A program made the position numbers and the translations under genes. Below, in pieces: positions 33,145 to 48,111 of a DNA stretch of 64,000 nucleotides. The notes beneath the pieces are model-generated. The model saw only the letters and a list, made by a program, of their open reading frames with translations. It ran no database searches and had not been told where the DNA came from. Source of the stretch: Choanephora cucurbitarum (lineage: Eukaryota > Mucoromycota > Mucoromycetes > Mucorales > Choanephoraceae); NCBI GenBank assembly GCA_025331435.1, contig JAIWNI010000051.1, forward strand, positions 62,001 through 126,000, given 5' to 3'. Positions within the stretch are counted from its first letter, which is position 1. Each line of letters begins with the position of its first letter.

Positions 33145-36100
33145 TCGTGTATACAATCTATTTTCCTAACAAAAAAAATCGTATTATATCTAACTTAACT
33201 ATAATTTGCTTTAATAAATATTCCACTCTATTGTTTCTTTTTTTTTCTATTTCCTTGCTTCAAAAAGTATATAACCACATGTTTTGCCTACTCTTTCAGA
33301 GATAGCGATCATTAGACTACAGTTCTCGGCCCTTATTTCAGCGTGAAACACAGAATAAATGTGGTATCACGCTACGCTTCACAAATAAACTCTCTTTAAA
33401 GAGTAGTCATGATGTCACGTAATTTACAAGAAACAAAAGAGAAAGAGAGGGATTGCGTACTAAAAGTAGCATGATGCAATTAACTCAGCCTTGCAAACTC
33501 GTTCAAGCGTAAAGAACAACAATCAAAAGAAAAAGGAAGACAGAGAGATGTGTGCTTATGAAAGAAAGTAGCAAATGTTTTTGAAGGAATATTCAAATGA
33601 GACATGCAAACTGCATCTGCGATCAAATATTTTTTGGAACACGCAGATTTCCATTGCAAAAGAAGATGAAAAAATTTTATGCGCTAGAAGCCTATAGTCA
33701 CTAGAAGCTGAAGAATAGAGCGTGTCCTTAGTTACGATCTTATGAGTCCATTCGTTAAAAACATATTTGTCATTTTTGATTATATTTAACTTTTCCAGCG
33801 CATAATGGTTATACATAAATTCGAAAGACAAAACTTATGACTTACACAAAAAGTACTTCGATTTGTCCGTATGGCTTTAAAATATATCCATTCAAGGGAT
33901 CTCGCTCTTCATCCGCTATTAGGCAATGTTACGAACCATAACATAAATCAAGATTATCAAAGTAAAGCGTATATATAACAACCTCTCGTTCTGATAGGCG
34001 TTTGATTTCAATGAGATGCTTTACCTACAAGCAGACAAACATTGGACCTGCAATTTGATGCTGTCCTTGACTTGTCATAACACGCTAATGTCATTTGCTG
34101 AGTAGTGGCACAGTTGATCATTACTGCTGAAGTTGAATTTATGTTTTGAGGAATAAAAGAAAATCAGTTTGCTAAGAAGACATTTAACACTCGATAACTA
34201 AATATTCTACACTCGTATAATACTGTTCTTGTCAAATAACACATTGCGTACATTTCTTCTTTATTTCATAGGAAGAGTGCCTTGTAGTTTTGGATTAGAA
34301 GTTTCGGCTAAATAAACGAAATTACTGAATCAATACCCTGCAAGTTTTTTGTGTAACTAATAATACGCCTAAGAAAAATAAACAGGAACAAAAGATTCTG
34401 TGGGATTTGAATTGCTACACAGAGGGACAGAAACCCACGGTAACACAACCTTCTAAAGAAAAGTAGAAAAGTACACAAACCTAGTATTCTGTTACACATT
34501 GTACGACAAAGAAAAGACAGGATAAAGATAGAAAAATAGCTCCCTCCTCTTGTCCTTGCTAGTTTTAGCGTTGAAAATAGCTAGTCTTTGTTGACTGGAT
34601 CGGCGCATTTGAAGCTCCTTTTTTTGTAATGCTTTTGTCATGTCTACTGTTGCTTATACTAACATTCTGTTGAAGGATAAGCATTATATGTATCATTAAG
34701 AATACTTGTGTCTTGTAGTTTCCAGCGCAATGGTACAAAAATCACTGGTGTTGCACAATTGTTTTGAGAGTACATCGAAAAAGTAGACTTAACTTCAACA
34801 TTGTTATGTGTTGTCTTTGGTTTGATTAAGCCAAAACTGAGGGCACTCTCCATTGGGCATATAATTATTCCTGCATGAGTATTTCTTTGGGGTGACTTGG
34901 GTTTCGATCGAAGTAGACAATGGATTTTTTAATACAAACTAATGAGTTCAATAGAAAAAAAAAGCTGGCCAGTTGTCAGTGCTTGCCAATGACAGACGGG
35001 AAGTGCCGGTTTAGCTGACTTACCGGGAAGATGTCTTTTTCGTTTTTTAGTAGCATCTAAGCAAACTCTATTGTTCCATAAACTGTCAATATCTAATTGA
35101 TATGAAAAAACTCAAATTGAGATCAGCTAAATGGTGTCGAAAGCAAGAAGAACATAAATAACAACTCAAAGTAGAGCAATACTTTGCCTGAATGATATTA
35201 TATCTATACATGGAAAGAAGGTCCCTTTTTTCTATATTCTTAGAAGGACAAAAATAGATTTTGTTACATCTCATGTTTACAGATTTATGCAATAAGTTGA
35301 TTCTAAAACAATAAGCGAAAATGGCTATGAGAGAAGTTTTTATTCATTTCTTTGTATAATTTTCTCTACTTGAAATTAACAATCCGTAAAGTGTATTTTA
35401 AATAAAGATATCAACCATCGTTAGTTAGTTTGTTGTCGCGATATGTAGGCAAATACATAAAGAAGTGTGTGTTTTTTGGCAACATTCGGTAAAAAGGATT
35501 GTTGGTAAATGCGAATGCAAGCGAACATATCAAGGCGAATGAAGTAAATAAAGAAGAGAGACTTCAGGGCGAGCAGTTATCTGATTCTCTTCTAAACAAC
35601 AAAAATCAAAATCATTGTTTTTGAAAGATCTTTTCTTATACTCCTGATTGCCATAAAGCGAATGACAACTATACCTTTTTTTTTATTGCAGTGTTAGAAT
35701 ACGATTATCTTTTAACAATCCGAATTTCAAGAGGCAGAAACTCTCGAGTCCTATTTGAAAGCATGATAACCCATCTCAAAAAAGATCTGTCGGATTTTCG
35801 GGTGACACAGCCATCATCTGTCCGTTAAGAGAAAACTGTAAAGAAGAAAAAGAAAAAAATGGAAGGATTAACCTGAAATGAAATGTTTGCACAGAAAAGG
35901 GATGAAGCACTAGTTAATACAGAACGGAAATGCTCTTGCTTTTTAAAAAACTACTTGGTATCTTTTTCTCTTTATTTCCTCTCTAGCTCTTTTTGTCAAT
36001 TCAAGTGCATTCCATTACAAGGCATCATTTTTCTGTTTTGTTTTGCCGCAAACCGTGATACATCTGTCTTATTTTTGGAACGAGAAAAATTCTAGATAAA

Positions 36101-36462
36101 GATCGTCAAAAATCAGGTATTTTTTGCTCTTTAATATCTTTTTTTCCTTGACATATCCTCTTTTAATAGATCTTGTCATCTATTCAAGGCATTCAAAAAA
36201 GAAGCTGATGTTCGAAAGTATTGTTTTCTGTTTATTACAAACCCAATGTGAGCTAGTGTGATGTTTGTGTATCCTATAAGATGAAAGACAGAAATCATAA
36301 TTCATTGTCGCATTTGAAAATGACGACAATGGTACAACTTCTTGTTGTTTAGTCGCCGACTAGTTTTGGAACTAAAAAAAATGTTATAAATAATATGCAT
36401 TCTGACTGAATGGTTGAAGGAAAGTATCTTTTTTTTTGGTAGCTGTTGTTGTTAACAGAAAA
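33145..36462. other. Intergenic region between the two CotH genes
   Basis: 3.3 kb of AT-rich DNA without a supported ORF. The frames of 60-90 codons on either strand have no recognisable features. The final part holds the promoter of the second CotH gene. Confidence 0.5.
36385..36392 (+). promoter_or_regulatory. TATA-like box of the second CotH gene
   Basis: TATAAATA lies 71 bp before the start codon at 36463, with a T-run just before the leader. Position and sequence fit a core promoter, but this is sequence inference only. Confidence 0.4.
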
Positions 36463-38158
36463 ATGAAGTTCTTCTCAAGTGCCATTGTTGGCTCAGTTCT
36501 TGCATTGACAATGGCTAATGCCGCCGATGTCACCTATTCAGTTATTGCCTTCCCTGAGAGCGGTGAAACTGTAGTTGTCAATGTTGATAACACAATCCAT
36601 CCTCTTCAACAAAGCTCTTTAAGTCAAAACCTCTTCTCTGGTATTGCTCCTTCTGGTTCCCAGTACAACTATGCCTATTCCGCTCCCTCCGGTCAAAGAC
36701 CTGAGTCTACTGTTCGTCATTTGGCTAGTGAGTCTGTCGTTGCTACAGGAAACGAATTCTTCAATCGCTCCAAAACCGTCTATGATGTTCCTGAATTTCC
36801 AAGGGCATACAACGCCGTCTATCCTTGTAAGTTGATGAATGAATTCTATAACAAGTATTTATCTAATTGAATCTTTTTTTAAAGCATATGAAAGTGCAAT
36901 GAGCAGATCAAACGAAATTGCCACTATTCTCTTGAATGCAGATGCTAGTAGTCTTGAAGAGATTCTTGAAGCTCCTGATGCAGATCACAAATATGCTCAA
37001 GTGTACAATATGACTTACATTAGTAGCGATGCTGTTTTCAACTTCCAAGGTGCTGGTATCCGTAACGCTGGCCAATCTTCCAAAAAGTATGCCAAGCAAT
37101 CTTACAAGATCAAGCTCAACAAGTATAATAAGGGTGCTAAAGCTAGCTTGTTTAATCGCAAGTCTCTCAAATTACGTGCTGAACCAGTTGATGTTACAAT
37201 GGTCAGAGAAAAGCTCTGCATGGATTCCCTTGCTGCATCAGGCGCTGCTACTCTTAACGGTCACTGGGTACGTCTCTTCGTCAACAACGAACCTTTCGGT
37301 CTTTACCTGATGATTGATGACGCCAATGATAAGCTCTTTGAGAACCTTGTCCACGGTGGTGCCAAAACTAATGCTACTGGTCCTATCTATAAAGGCAATG
37401 CTATGAGTTCCTCACGCGAGGCTAACTTGGTATACAAAGGTCCTGATAACTCTAGCTATGATTTCAACGATGTCTACATCTTGGAAAAAACTGGAAGAGA
37501 CAAAGCTGTCACCAAAGAGAGCTACACAGAACCTCTCATTACATTCATGGAACGATTGAATCACACAGTACTTGGCACTGATGCTCAGACACCTGGTAAC
37601 ATTTCTGACTTGATGGATAGTACCGACAACACCATGCTGCATGCTGCTCTCAACTTCCTCATCGGTTCTTGGGATGGCTTTTGGTACCAAGCTAGTAACT
37701 ACTATCTTCATCAAAACAGAGAAAACTTCAAGTGGTATTTAGTCAGTTATGATTTCGATGAGACATTGGGCAACAGACTTCAAAAGCCTGAACTGATGAC
37801 AGTGACCTATCAGAACTATACTCGCCCTGGTTCAAGCCGTCCCTTGGTAGACGCGTTCATCAAGTCTCCTTATTACCAACCACATTTTGAAGAGATGTTA
37901 AAGACAATCACTAAAACTTTCTTCAACCCACAAACAATCAAGGCTCGTTTAGATGCCTGGAATGAAATGCTTAAGGAAGACATTACCTGGGATTATTCTC
38001 TCACAAGACATTCTCCTGGTGCCAAGCCTGAATTTACAGTAGAAAAATTCTCAAAGAACTTGTATTCTACTGTTGATGGCGATGTGGGTATCCTTGAATG
38101 GGTTTCTAACCGTACCTCTTCTCTTCAAAACCAATTGAATTTTAGCCTTACTTCTTAA
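36463..38158 (+). CDS. CotH-family protein, secreted, without GPI signal
   Basis: Two exons (36463-36826, 36885-38158) give 545 residues. A signal peptide (MKFFSSAIVGSVLALTMANA) is followed by the CotH domain. Landmarks are FFNRSKT, SLKLRAEP, FVNNEPFGLYLMIDD, YKGNAM, IGSWDGFWYQASNYYL and LVSYDFDETLGN. It aligns with the upstream CotH gene along nearly its whole length, and intron 1 sits at the same place (after the YNxxYP block, phase 1). Introns 2 and 3 of the other gene are absent. The chain stops soon after NQLNFSLTS, so the Ser/Thr-rich linker and hydrophobic anchor are missing and the protein may be released. I used the ATG at 36463, which opens the signal peptide. Confidence 0.92.
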
Positions 38159-38371
38159 ATTCTTATTTTCTTTCAGCCTTTTCGACACTTGTCGTTCTAA
38201 TAATTAGTAAAGATAAATTTGATTATGTATATTTAAATTAATTATTTCAAATAAATCAAAAACCAAATAGTTCTCATTTCAAACAGTTCATGCTTACCAT
38301 AATCAGTGATAGAAAGAGTAGGTTTATTAACAAGATCAAGAAGATTAAAAAGTAAAATTAAAATTGGCAGT

Positions 38372-40122
38372 TTAACGGTTTTCAGAAGTCTCAACCTGAA
38401 GAATCAGCTCTCGAGGAGCATCAAATCGAGGCATTACTACTTCGATAAAATGGATTTTATCTGGATTTGCATGAACTTTTTCCATAGCAGCTTCAAACTC
38501 GTTTCTTGTCTGAACTTTAGCTTCAACACCAATTTGAGAACGGTCACCTTCCTGAATATTGCGATCAAGATGACCGCCCATATATTTAAGTGTTTTGTCA
38601 TATTCCCACATTTGGAAATTGTTATAGGATCGATGAGGACCATGGATCAGTTTTTCAATCAAGTAACCATCGTTGTTTAATAGAAATATGACGGGAGTTA
38701 AGCCTTGGCGGATAAACACAGATATCTCTTGACAAGTCAATTGGAAAGAGCCATCACCTACAAACAAATAAACATGTCGTTTTCGATCAGCCATGGCAGC
38801 ACCCAAAGCAGCACCAACAGAAAAACCAATGGATCCCCAAAGGACTTGAGCGATAAAACTAGCACCTGGAGGGGCTTTTAGATTGAAGGAGGCAAATTCA
38901 GCTGTACCTGTTTCAGCTACAATGACACAGTCAGGTTCCATATAATCGGGCACCTTATTCCAGAAGTAGTTGTGAGTGATTTCTTCGCCTTGGATGGTAG
39001 CTGCTGGCAAATGACGAGGTCCCAATTCGAAGTGGCGAGGTGTTTTGGGCAGTGCATCAGTCAACAGGGGCAGAAATTCAGTCATACTAACTTTATCATA
39101 GTCAGCATAGAACACATTGGTAGCGAATGAATGGAGTGCAATTGTCTTGCTCTGGTCCAAGCCATACGTAAATCCACCTGTATTAAAATCAGACTTAATT
39201 GAACCCAATTCGATAATCAAGTCAGCCTTTTGAATTTCTTGGATGATACCCTCAATGGTGATCGATCCTGCATAACAGCCACGGTAATTCCCAAATTCTT
39301 CGGGTACAATGCCTTTACCCATAGGTGCCACATAAGTAGGGAAGCCAGTGCGCTTGATGAATTCTGCTGCTTCTTTCTGAAGGTTATGACGCTGAACACA
39401 GGCATCTACCAATATAATGGGATGTTGCGCTTTATTGATGGCATCCAACACCACTTGAAGGCAAACCTCTTGCGTTTTGGGTGGGTTTCGAGGGTGAGTC
39501 AGGTTAAGTGGTTGAATTTCCGATAAACTGACTTCATACTGAATCAAATCGATAGGAATACCAATATATCCAGGACGCTTACGAAGTATTGACTGCTCAA
39601 TAACGCGATCGATTTCTTTGATGGCATTGTCTCGCGTAACGTGGGCGTAAGCGCAGCTTATTTTGGAGAACATTTCAACAAATACTTGGAAGTTACCATT
39701 GCCTAATGTGTGATGAAGGATAGCACCCTCTGCTTGAGACTTTGTGTTAGGTGTACCCACAATATGCAACACAGAGAGCATTTCAGAATAGGACCCAGCA
39801 ACACCTGCAGCAGCAGAAAGTTCGCCTACACCAAAAGTAGTGACTACAGCACCTACACCTCGAATACGAGCATACCCATCTGCAGCATAAGAGGCGTTCA
39901 ATTCGTTGGCATTGTTACCCCACACAAGTTCCTTGTCATCTTCAATCATGTCTAGCAAAGGCTATAGATAGAGGTAAATTGATGGATACGCAACTAATTT
40001 TAGAAGGAGGAAAGTGAAAGTGCACATACCATATTGTAGTCACCAGGAACACCAAAAACAGTGTCTACACCAACTTCCTTGAGACGTCTAATTAGGTAAT
40101 CGCCAATCTTAATGCTTGTCAT
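38372..40122 (-). CDS. Pyruvate decarboxylase (thiamine diphosphate enzyme)
   Basis: Two exons (40122-40030, 39961-38372) give 560 residues, the usual length. The N-terminal domain has FGVPGDYN and NELNASYAADGYAR, with Glu51 as the cofactor-activating glutamate. The catalytic His pair lies in ILHHTLGNG. The C-terminal domain has the ThDP/Mg motif GDGSFQLT...NNDGY. The enzyme turns pyruvate into acetaldehyde and CO2 for ethanol fermentation, matching the fermentative growth of Mucorales at low oxygen. Indole-pyruvate decarboxylase is a less likely alternative because the whole pattern is pyruvate-decarboxylase-like. The gene is convergent with the CotH gene (213 bp apart). Confidence 0.92.
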
Positions 40123-40463
40123 GGATATGTTTAGTAGTTGAATGGAAAAAGAAATAAACGAGAAAAAAGAAGGTATCATGATTCCTTCTCTTTATTTTTC
40201 AGTTGTCTCTAAGGATCCAAGACAGTGAACCCCCATGCTTAAGCTGTCATTGTTTCTCAATAAATCTCTAGGTTTCATGTGTGGCCTTTTTATTATTATT
40301 ATCATAACCACACATGCCGGAACATTAAAAAGGGTTTGGTTATCATTATTGTATATGTATATATGTATATTTCCTTCAAAGTGTATCTATAGCCTCTCGA
40401 TTTCTCTCTATTTCTTGTTTTCTTGAATGATATTGACAAGCCTATACACAGAAAATACATCAG
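40123..40463. other. Intergenic: pyruvate decarboxylase promoter side, ARL1 3' end
   Basis: AT-rich, with a short ATATGTATATATGTATAT tract near 40350. No ORF supported. Confidence 0.4.
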
Positions 40464-41275
<812 letters not shown>

Positions 41276-41701
41276 TATGAATTTTATAGAGTTATGTATG
41301 AATATAAGAAAAAAAAAAGCTTACACAATAGCTTTTCCTTTAAAAAAAAAATAGTAGATAAAAAATGTAATCACGCGGACTATTTGATTTGCATCATTTT
41401 TGCACTTTCTTTATAGGTATTGTCGAACTAAATCTATAATATTTACGGCAACTTTTTCTGTTTCGTATACACATGTTTTATAAGAGAATAGATCCCAATT
41501 ACTGAAAGAGATAGGGTTTATATAGAAGCAGAAACCATAAGTTAGTAAGATGGGCTTATTGTACTACCACAAAGGCATCAATGCGGATACCATTTAACCT
41601 ATGAAAATTGGATATTCGAACTCAAGGAGGACTGCGCTTTTAGCACAAGGCTAACCATAGCTGATGAAGTATATTTATCAAAAAAAGAATAAGGAAAAGA
41701 C
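41276..41701. other. Intergenic between ARL1 and the LINE
   Basis: AT-rich with A-runs; no gene supported. Confidence 0.4.
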
Positions 41702-41715
41702 AACAATGGGTTACG
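41702..41715. repeat. LINE target-site duplication, left
   Basis: AACAATGGGTTACG here is repeated exactly at 46142-46155, bracketing the LINE. Confidence 0.85.
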
Positions 41716-41774
41716 TCAGGCTCTTTCGCTTTTCCAATTCACTAAATTTGAACCCCGAAACATCAGCCAACTTC

Positions 41775-43089
41775 ATGCAAAACACTACGTCCAGTACCTT
41801 GACACCCCCTCAACCAGGGCGTCGACAAGCCGATCACCCCACAAGGACTTGGTCACAAGTTGCAGCACGCAAAATTGTGTCTTGGGGTACGCCTCAGACA
41901 CCTGTACCTCCAATCACGGCACCACTCCCACCTCATCTCAACAGTCTCAGTGGGCATCTTCTTTAGATGTTACCTTTACTAGCACGATCACGCCCTACAT
42001 AGTAGGTCTGGAGAAGGATAGTCCCTTGATTGACATCACGCAAGTTTGAGATGTCAATAAACTGAAACAGTTCTTGAGATCGCAAAACAACTACAACGCT
42101 TATCATTTTTTCGGTACTTTGTTAATTGAACGCAAGTACCTACAACGTCGTTTTATCGAGACTTGTTAGGACATGGAGTCCCCCGTGTGTAAAACTCTCT
42201 TGGGAGAAGGGCTTACCATGGATGATCATACTCTAATTAAGGGCTACCGCAGCCTTCCCGCAGACGCAAAGATTGCTCGTGTCAAAGTAGAGCGCCTACC
42301 TTTGATCCACCCCCTACGCTTAAGAGAGCAGATGATTGAATGATTTTCTCACTTCGGTGAGGTTTTAGATGCTGGCCTTCATATGGATGGCAGCGTTTTC
42401 TATGGGCAAGGCTATGTAGTCCTTAATCTCAATAAACCTCATGCCACTGACCCTCAACCACTCAGTCGTATTATAGACTGGGAAGACAAAGAGAGAGATT
42501 TACTTCTTACCTGGGACGAAATGCCCCCCTTCTTCTGTCGATTCTGTCAAAAGTATAATCACTGTCGTGCTGACTGTGATGCTTTACGTAACAGTCGACA
42601 ATGTTTTGACTGTAACGAAAGGGGTCATATTAGTAGAGACTCCCCCCGTCGAGGCCATGAACCTGCTCGCCCTCAAACAAACGCGTTGTAGTCAGCCAAA
42701 GTAAGACTGACTCACCTCGCCCTAAAACTACTTTGGAGATAAAGGAAGTGTCTTCATCTGCCAGAACATCTCTGGTCAAACGTAGCCAGCCTGCAGCTAC
42801 GCCCCGTCCGGCTACCTCCTCCACAGAACTAACTAGCCAGAGTCAAACACATGTTGTGGAATCAACGAAGAATAAGGATGACGACCATGACGATATGGAA
42901 CTTGATATTGAGGGTACTGAAGATGAAGCAATCTCGGCTACCGTTTTGGACAAACAGAATAAGGATATCGTCACCAATCAGATGGTGGATGGAGATGATA
43001 CGAACGAGGATACTTTCCACTATGATTGTTTTACTAGTAGTCTACCCGGTGAGTCCCAACCGGGATCCAATCCATCTCACCATCTATAA
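41775..43089 (+). pseudogene. LINE ORF1 (Gag-like, zinc knuckle)
   Basis: The reading starts at the ATG at 41775 (MQNTTSSTLTPPQPGRRQ), changes frame near 41950, and contains stops near 42047, 42166, 42340 and 42690. The most conserved part, 42383-42691, carries two Cys-rich knuckles: FCRFCQKYNHCRADC and QCFDCNERGHISRD. In the second, the final Cys is Asp, so it cannot be a canonical CCHC finger. The last part is acidic and ends at 43089. Confidence 0.7.
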
Positions 43090-43091
43090 AC

Positions 43092-46018
43092 ATGACGAAC
43101 AAACATCGATTATACATCGCCACGCTCAATTGCCGTGGTCTCATCAAAACAAATGACTCTACCAAACGCTCGCTTTTTTCACTCTACACAAACCGATATA
43201 TTTTGCTTTCAAGAAACTCACGCCAAAACCCCTTCCTCTATATCTTCTCTTAATATGATGCTCCAATCTCATTCCAGTCTATGGAATGAACATTGCGGCA
43301 TATTCTCGTTCAATCCTTCTTATATAATTCAACCACATGCAGACATTGTCGCCGCAGATGCCAGGTTTATTCTTGCAGCTGTTGCTAACACCAATGATCT
43401 CTCCTTACCTCGTATGCACATCCTCAACATCTATGCTCCTGCTACGAGACAGGTTCGCCTCGCTTACTTTCGTGACCTGGCTGCCAACCTCTCCCTTATG
43501 TCTCTTCTCCGTTCCTTGACCGTCCCAATCATCATCGTTGGAGATATCAACTACGACATGCACCAAAGAAACACCATCGACCCTTCCTGGTCTAATCTCC
43601 TTTCCGAAGCCTTCCGTGAATGCTTCAAACACTTACACTTACCTACTTTTGTTAGTACTACAGGAAGTCGCAGCCTCCTTGACTATATACTTTGCTCTTC
43701 CGCCTACTCCGACCATATTTTAACTATATCCCACTCCTTTGTCAACTACAGCTGGACGGACCACGCTCTCCTTACCATCTCTTATCGCGTCTCTTGCGTG
43801 ACCTTGGGTAAGGGATCTTGGAAGGGTAATCCTTTTCTAGCAAAACTACCTTTGTTCCGTGAGGGTCTCACATCTCATATTCAAGACTATGTGCAATCAG
43901 AACGATTGCTTGACCCACACTCATATTATACTGCACAGACAATTTGGGACAGCCTGAAAGCTCAAGCCAAAAAGTACACCCAATCCTTCCAATTGGATAA
44001 GATTAACTGGCAAAAGAAATCACTCAAACGCCTGCAGGCCAAGCGCAATCGCATTCTTCGGGATTACAGGCATACAGCTGTCTTATCCTCCCTTTTGCCT
44101 ACAGTCGAAGCCCTCATTGGCGAACTTCAACAGGAAATAGCATCAATTGATCAATTAAAGGCTGGTAAGTCGTGGAAAGAACATAGGGAAAAATCAGCAG
44201 GACATTTGAAGAGAGCAGCTTCATCCCGAGCTGCCCAACGCATGATCCTTGCCTTGCAAGACCCTCGTATTGAAGAACTGGTCACCTCCATCGAGCAGAA
44301 GTCGAGAGTTATGGTTGACTTTTATAACTCGCTTTACGATCCCGATCTCATTTACCTCAACGATGTGGTCTTCTTACATAACCACCAGAATTTACTTCGT
44401 CTGCGTGCGCACTTGGATTCCTACTGCAAGGCATCCAATGCTAAGATCAACTTTAGCAAAGTTCGAGCTCTCTCGCTGTCTGGTCGCAATTTGAATGGAG
44501 TGTGGTTGTCTCACTTGGCTGAGTTGGACATTCTCAAAATCTGGAACTCCACTGACTCTGATCCCATCATTTACCTTTGCTACCCATTGATCCAATCTCT
44601 TCATCAACGCAATACCTTCTTCTCATCGTTCATTGGATCTCTAAAAACAGTTGCCGGCACTCACTCTAGCCGCAATCTGTCCATCTTAGGCCGCGCTACT
44701 GTCACCAATGCCCTAATCCTGTCCAAGTGCTGGTATATCTTAAGTGTTACTCCTGTTACAAAGGCTATCTTGTGCTCCATACAATCAATCGTCAGCTCAT
44801 TCGTTAGCCGTGGAATTTTCCCTCGTATCAGCTGGGAAACCATGACTGCCCCACGAAAATATGGTGGTCTTGGGATTATCGACATCGCTACCCAACAAGC
44901 TACTCTCTTCTTTCGATGGCTTCACCCCTTCCTCCACCCTAATGCAGATCGGCGCCCAATCCATTCCTATGTGGCACTCCATTGCCATCAGCTGCTCAAG
45001 ACCAATAGCTTGTTGATCCCCCTACTGGCTAGCAATACAGTCTCCATGATCTGTCAAACAATGAACCGCATTCCCAGGAACTCTTACACCTATATGCCAA
45101 GTTCCATAGACTGCTTACTCTTACCATTACCTGCTATCATTGATCCCTCAAGCTCATTCGTTCTGTCGAAAAAGCTGAAAGATAGCCTTGTCTCCACGAT
45201 TTACGCTTACCATCCGCACGGGCATTTTCTACGTCCCTTTCCCGAAACTGATCTTTCTTTGCCACTTTTGCGTGTAATCCGTAAATTTCACCGGGCTGTC
45301 GTCGCTGGTCGTTGCCGTCTTAAACCTTTCTTTACTCAATGCCTCTCACCCACCTCCCTCAACTTGTACAACCCTGCTTATTTGCCGGCTATCCAACGCT
45401 CCACTGGATTTCAGACATTCATTCATGCTTTGCGCCTGCCAATCTCTGATCCCTCTTTCACTTCCTTTTCGGTAGCTCGACAAATCGGCGGTTTTGAGAG
45501 AAGCAAAACGACATTTTGCCGCACAGTCTTTCGGAACACCTACCGCTTGGCTAGCTTTCTGGCGACTTGCCCTGACCAGCGTCCAACGCAATGCAACATA
45601 CCGCTTTATTCTGAACAAAATCCCTTCGCGCCTGTTCCTGTATCGCCTTGCTCTCCCCATTGTTACGGATCCTCTTTGTACTCTCTGTCATGATGAAGAA
45701 ACTACCTTCCACTTTTTCTTCCGGTGCCCTCAGAAATTTATCTTTTGGGATGCTATTATCCGTGAGTTTCTTTGGCCCAGTACATCCGTTGACATTATTG
45801 CTGCAGCTCTCAAATCTTTGAACTTTCTTTCTATTTCCGCTTGACCGTCTTGCCCCATACAACCAAATGTACTTCTGTTTATCGCTCTGTCTGAACTGTG
45901 GAAAGCTCACTGGGCTCACATCCACCAACGATCTCCCTTCCTCGCTGAGACAGTCTTCAGACAGACTCTCTGGTCTGTTAAGCGCCGTGCTGCTGAAGAT
46001 TCCAACTCTTTTGAATAG
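43092..46018 (+). pseudogene. LINE ORF2: endonuclease and zf-RVT retained, RT core missing
   Basis: It starts at the ATG at 43092, with the endonuclease motif ATLNCRGL in that frame. After a frameshift near 43170 the long frame holds the remaining endonuclease motifs: QETH, IIIVGDINYD, SLLDYIL and SWTDHALL. The linker ends at FYNSLYDPDLI (about 44350). The next residues, YLNDVVFLHNHQNLL, resemble the normal YADDV box and its sequel. The fingers and most of the palm are therefore deleted and the catalytic box is altered. After another frameshift near 45490 comes the terminal Cys/His domain (CTLCHDEETTFHFFFRCP). A stop at 45842 interrupts the last 58 codons. Confidence 0.85.
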
Positions 46019-46141
46019 TTTCCTAGTTTAGTCACCGCTTTTATTTTCTTTTACGTGTTACATAAATCATTGTCGAGCACCTCTATTTTGCAGCCTATTT
46101 AGGCTACATCATACGTGCGCCAAATAAAATCATTTAAAAAA

Positions 46142-46155
46142 AACAATGGGTTACG
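46142..46155. repeat. LINE target-site duplication, right
   Basis: Exact copy of AACAATGGGTTACG at 41702-41715, directly after the A-rich tail. Confidence 0.85.
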
Positions 46156-46829
46156 AGATCAAAATGCAGAGTTTATTTTAAAAAAAAAATGCAGAGTTTA
46201 TAAATCTGCAGCTTATTTCGGTTTGTACTGTATGTACGCATTGATGAGATTGAGCAGACCAAAATCATTATAGCATGTTAGATAATCTGTTACAACATAA
46301 GTAGAATATAATGTAATAGAAGGAACAGAACAAAAAGCTCTGAGACTGATTCTATAGCTTTTTCTTAGATGTTTCATAGTGTAAGAAAGAGAAATAGCTT
46401 TCTTTACGCGTAATAGCAAACCAACGATATAGTTTGCATCTCAGAAAGTAACATTCACTCTTTAGGACTCTAATTTAAGTTGTAGATTTACAGCTGACAA
46501 TCTGCTTTGATTTCTATAGATAAAAATTCAATGAGAAAGAAAAAGAAAGCTATAAGAATAAAAGCGAAGAAACAGAGACTCAAACTATATGATCTTATAT
46601 CAGTGCGGCGCCCTTTAATATAACGTCTTATGAATAAGACAATAACTATTGTTCTTGCACATAAAAAAGTATTCACTTTTGATTGGCTCATGAATTACAT
46701 GACTCAAATCACCTCACATTTTAGGGAATATTTTTTTGAAGTCATAACAATGTCAAACACCTGTCAATATATAAAACAAAAAAAAAAGAGAAAATTTATC
46801 TCACTCTCTCTTCTTACTTTTTAGCTAAC
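46156..46829. other. Intergenic, DAHP synthase promoter side
   Basis: AT-rich sequence without supported ORFs. TATATAAAACAAAA near 46770 and the following CT-rich leader are probably the promoter and leader of the DAHP synthase gene. Confidence 0.45.

Positions 46830-48111
<1,282 letters not shown>

Larger units (their letters stand above)
41716..46141 (+). mobile_element. APE-type LINE, RT core deleted
   Basis: The element lies between two copies of a 14-bp target-site duplication. It has a Gag-like ORF1 with zinc knuckles, then two bases later an ORF2 with an apurinic-endonuclease domain. RT remnants, a zf-RVT-type Cys/His end and an A-rich 3' end (AATAAAATCATTTAAAAAAAA) follow. It is about 4.4 kb because the polymerase centre is missing. 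Composition is richer in C than the flanks. The intact duplications show a retrotransposition event; stops and frameshifts show it is now inactive. Confidence 0.9.

Noticed and set aside
41580..41660. Possible tRNA-like box (minus strand, GAGTTCGAATA) just before the LINE
   Set aside because: The acceptor, D and anticodon stems cannot be formed convincingly around it.
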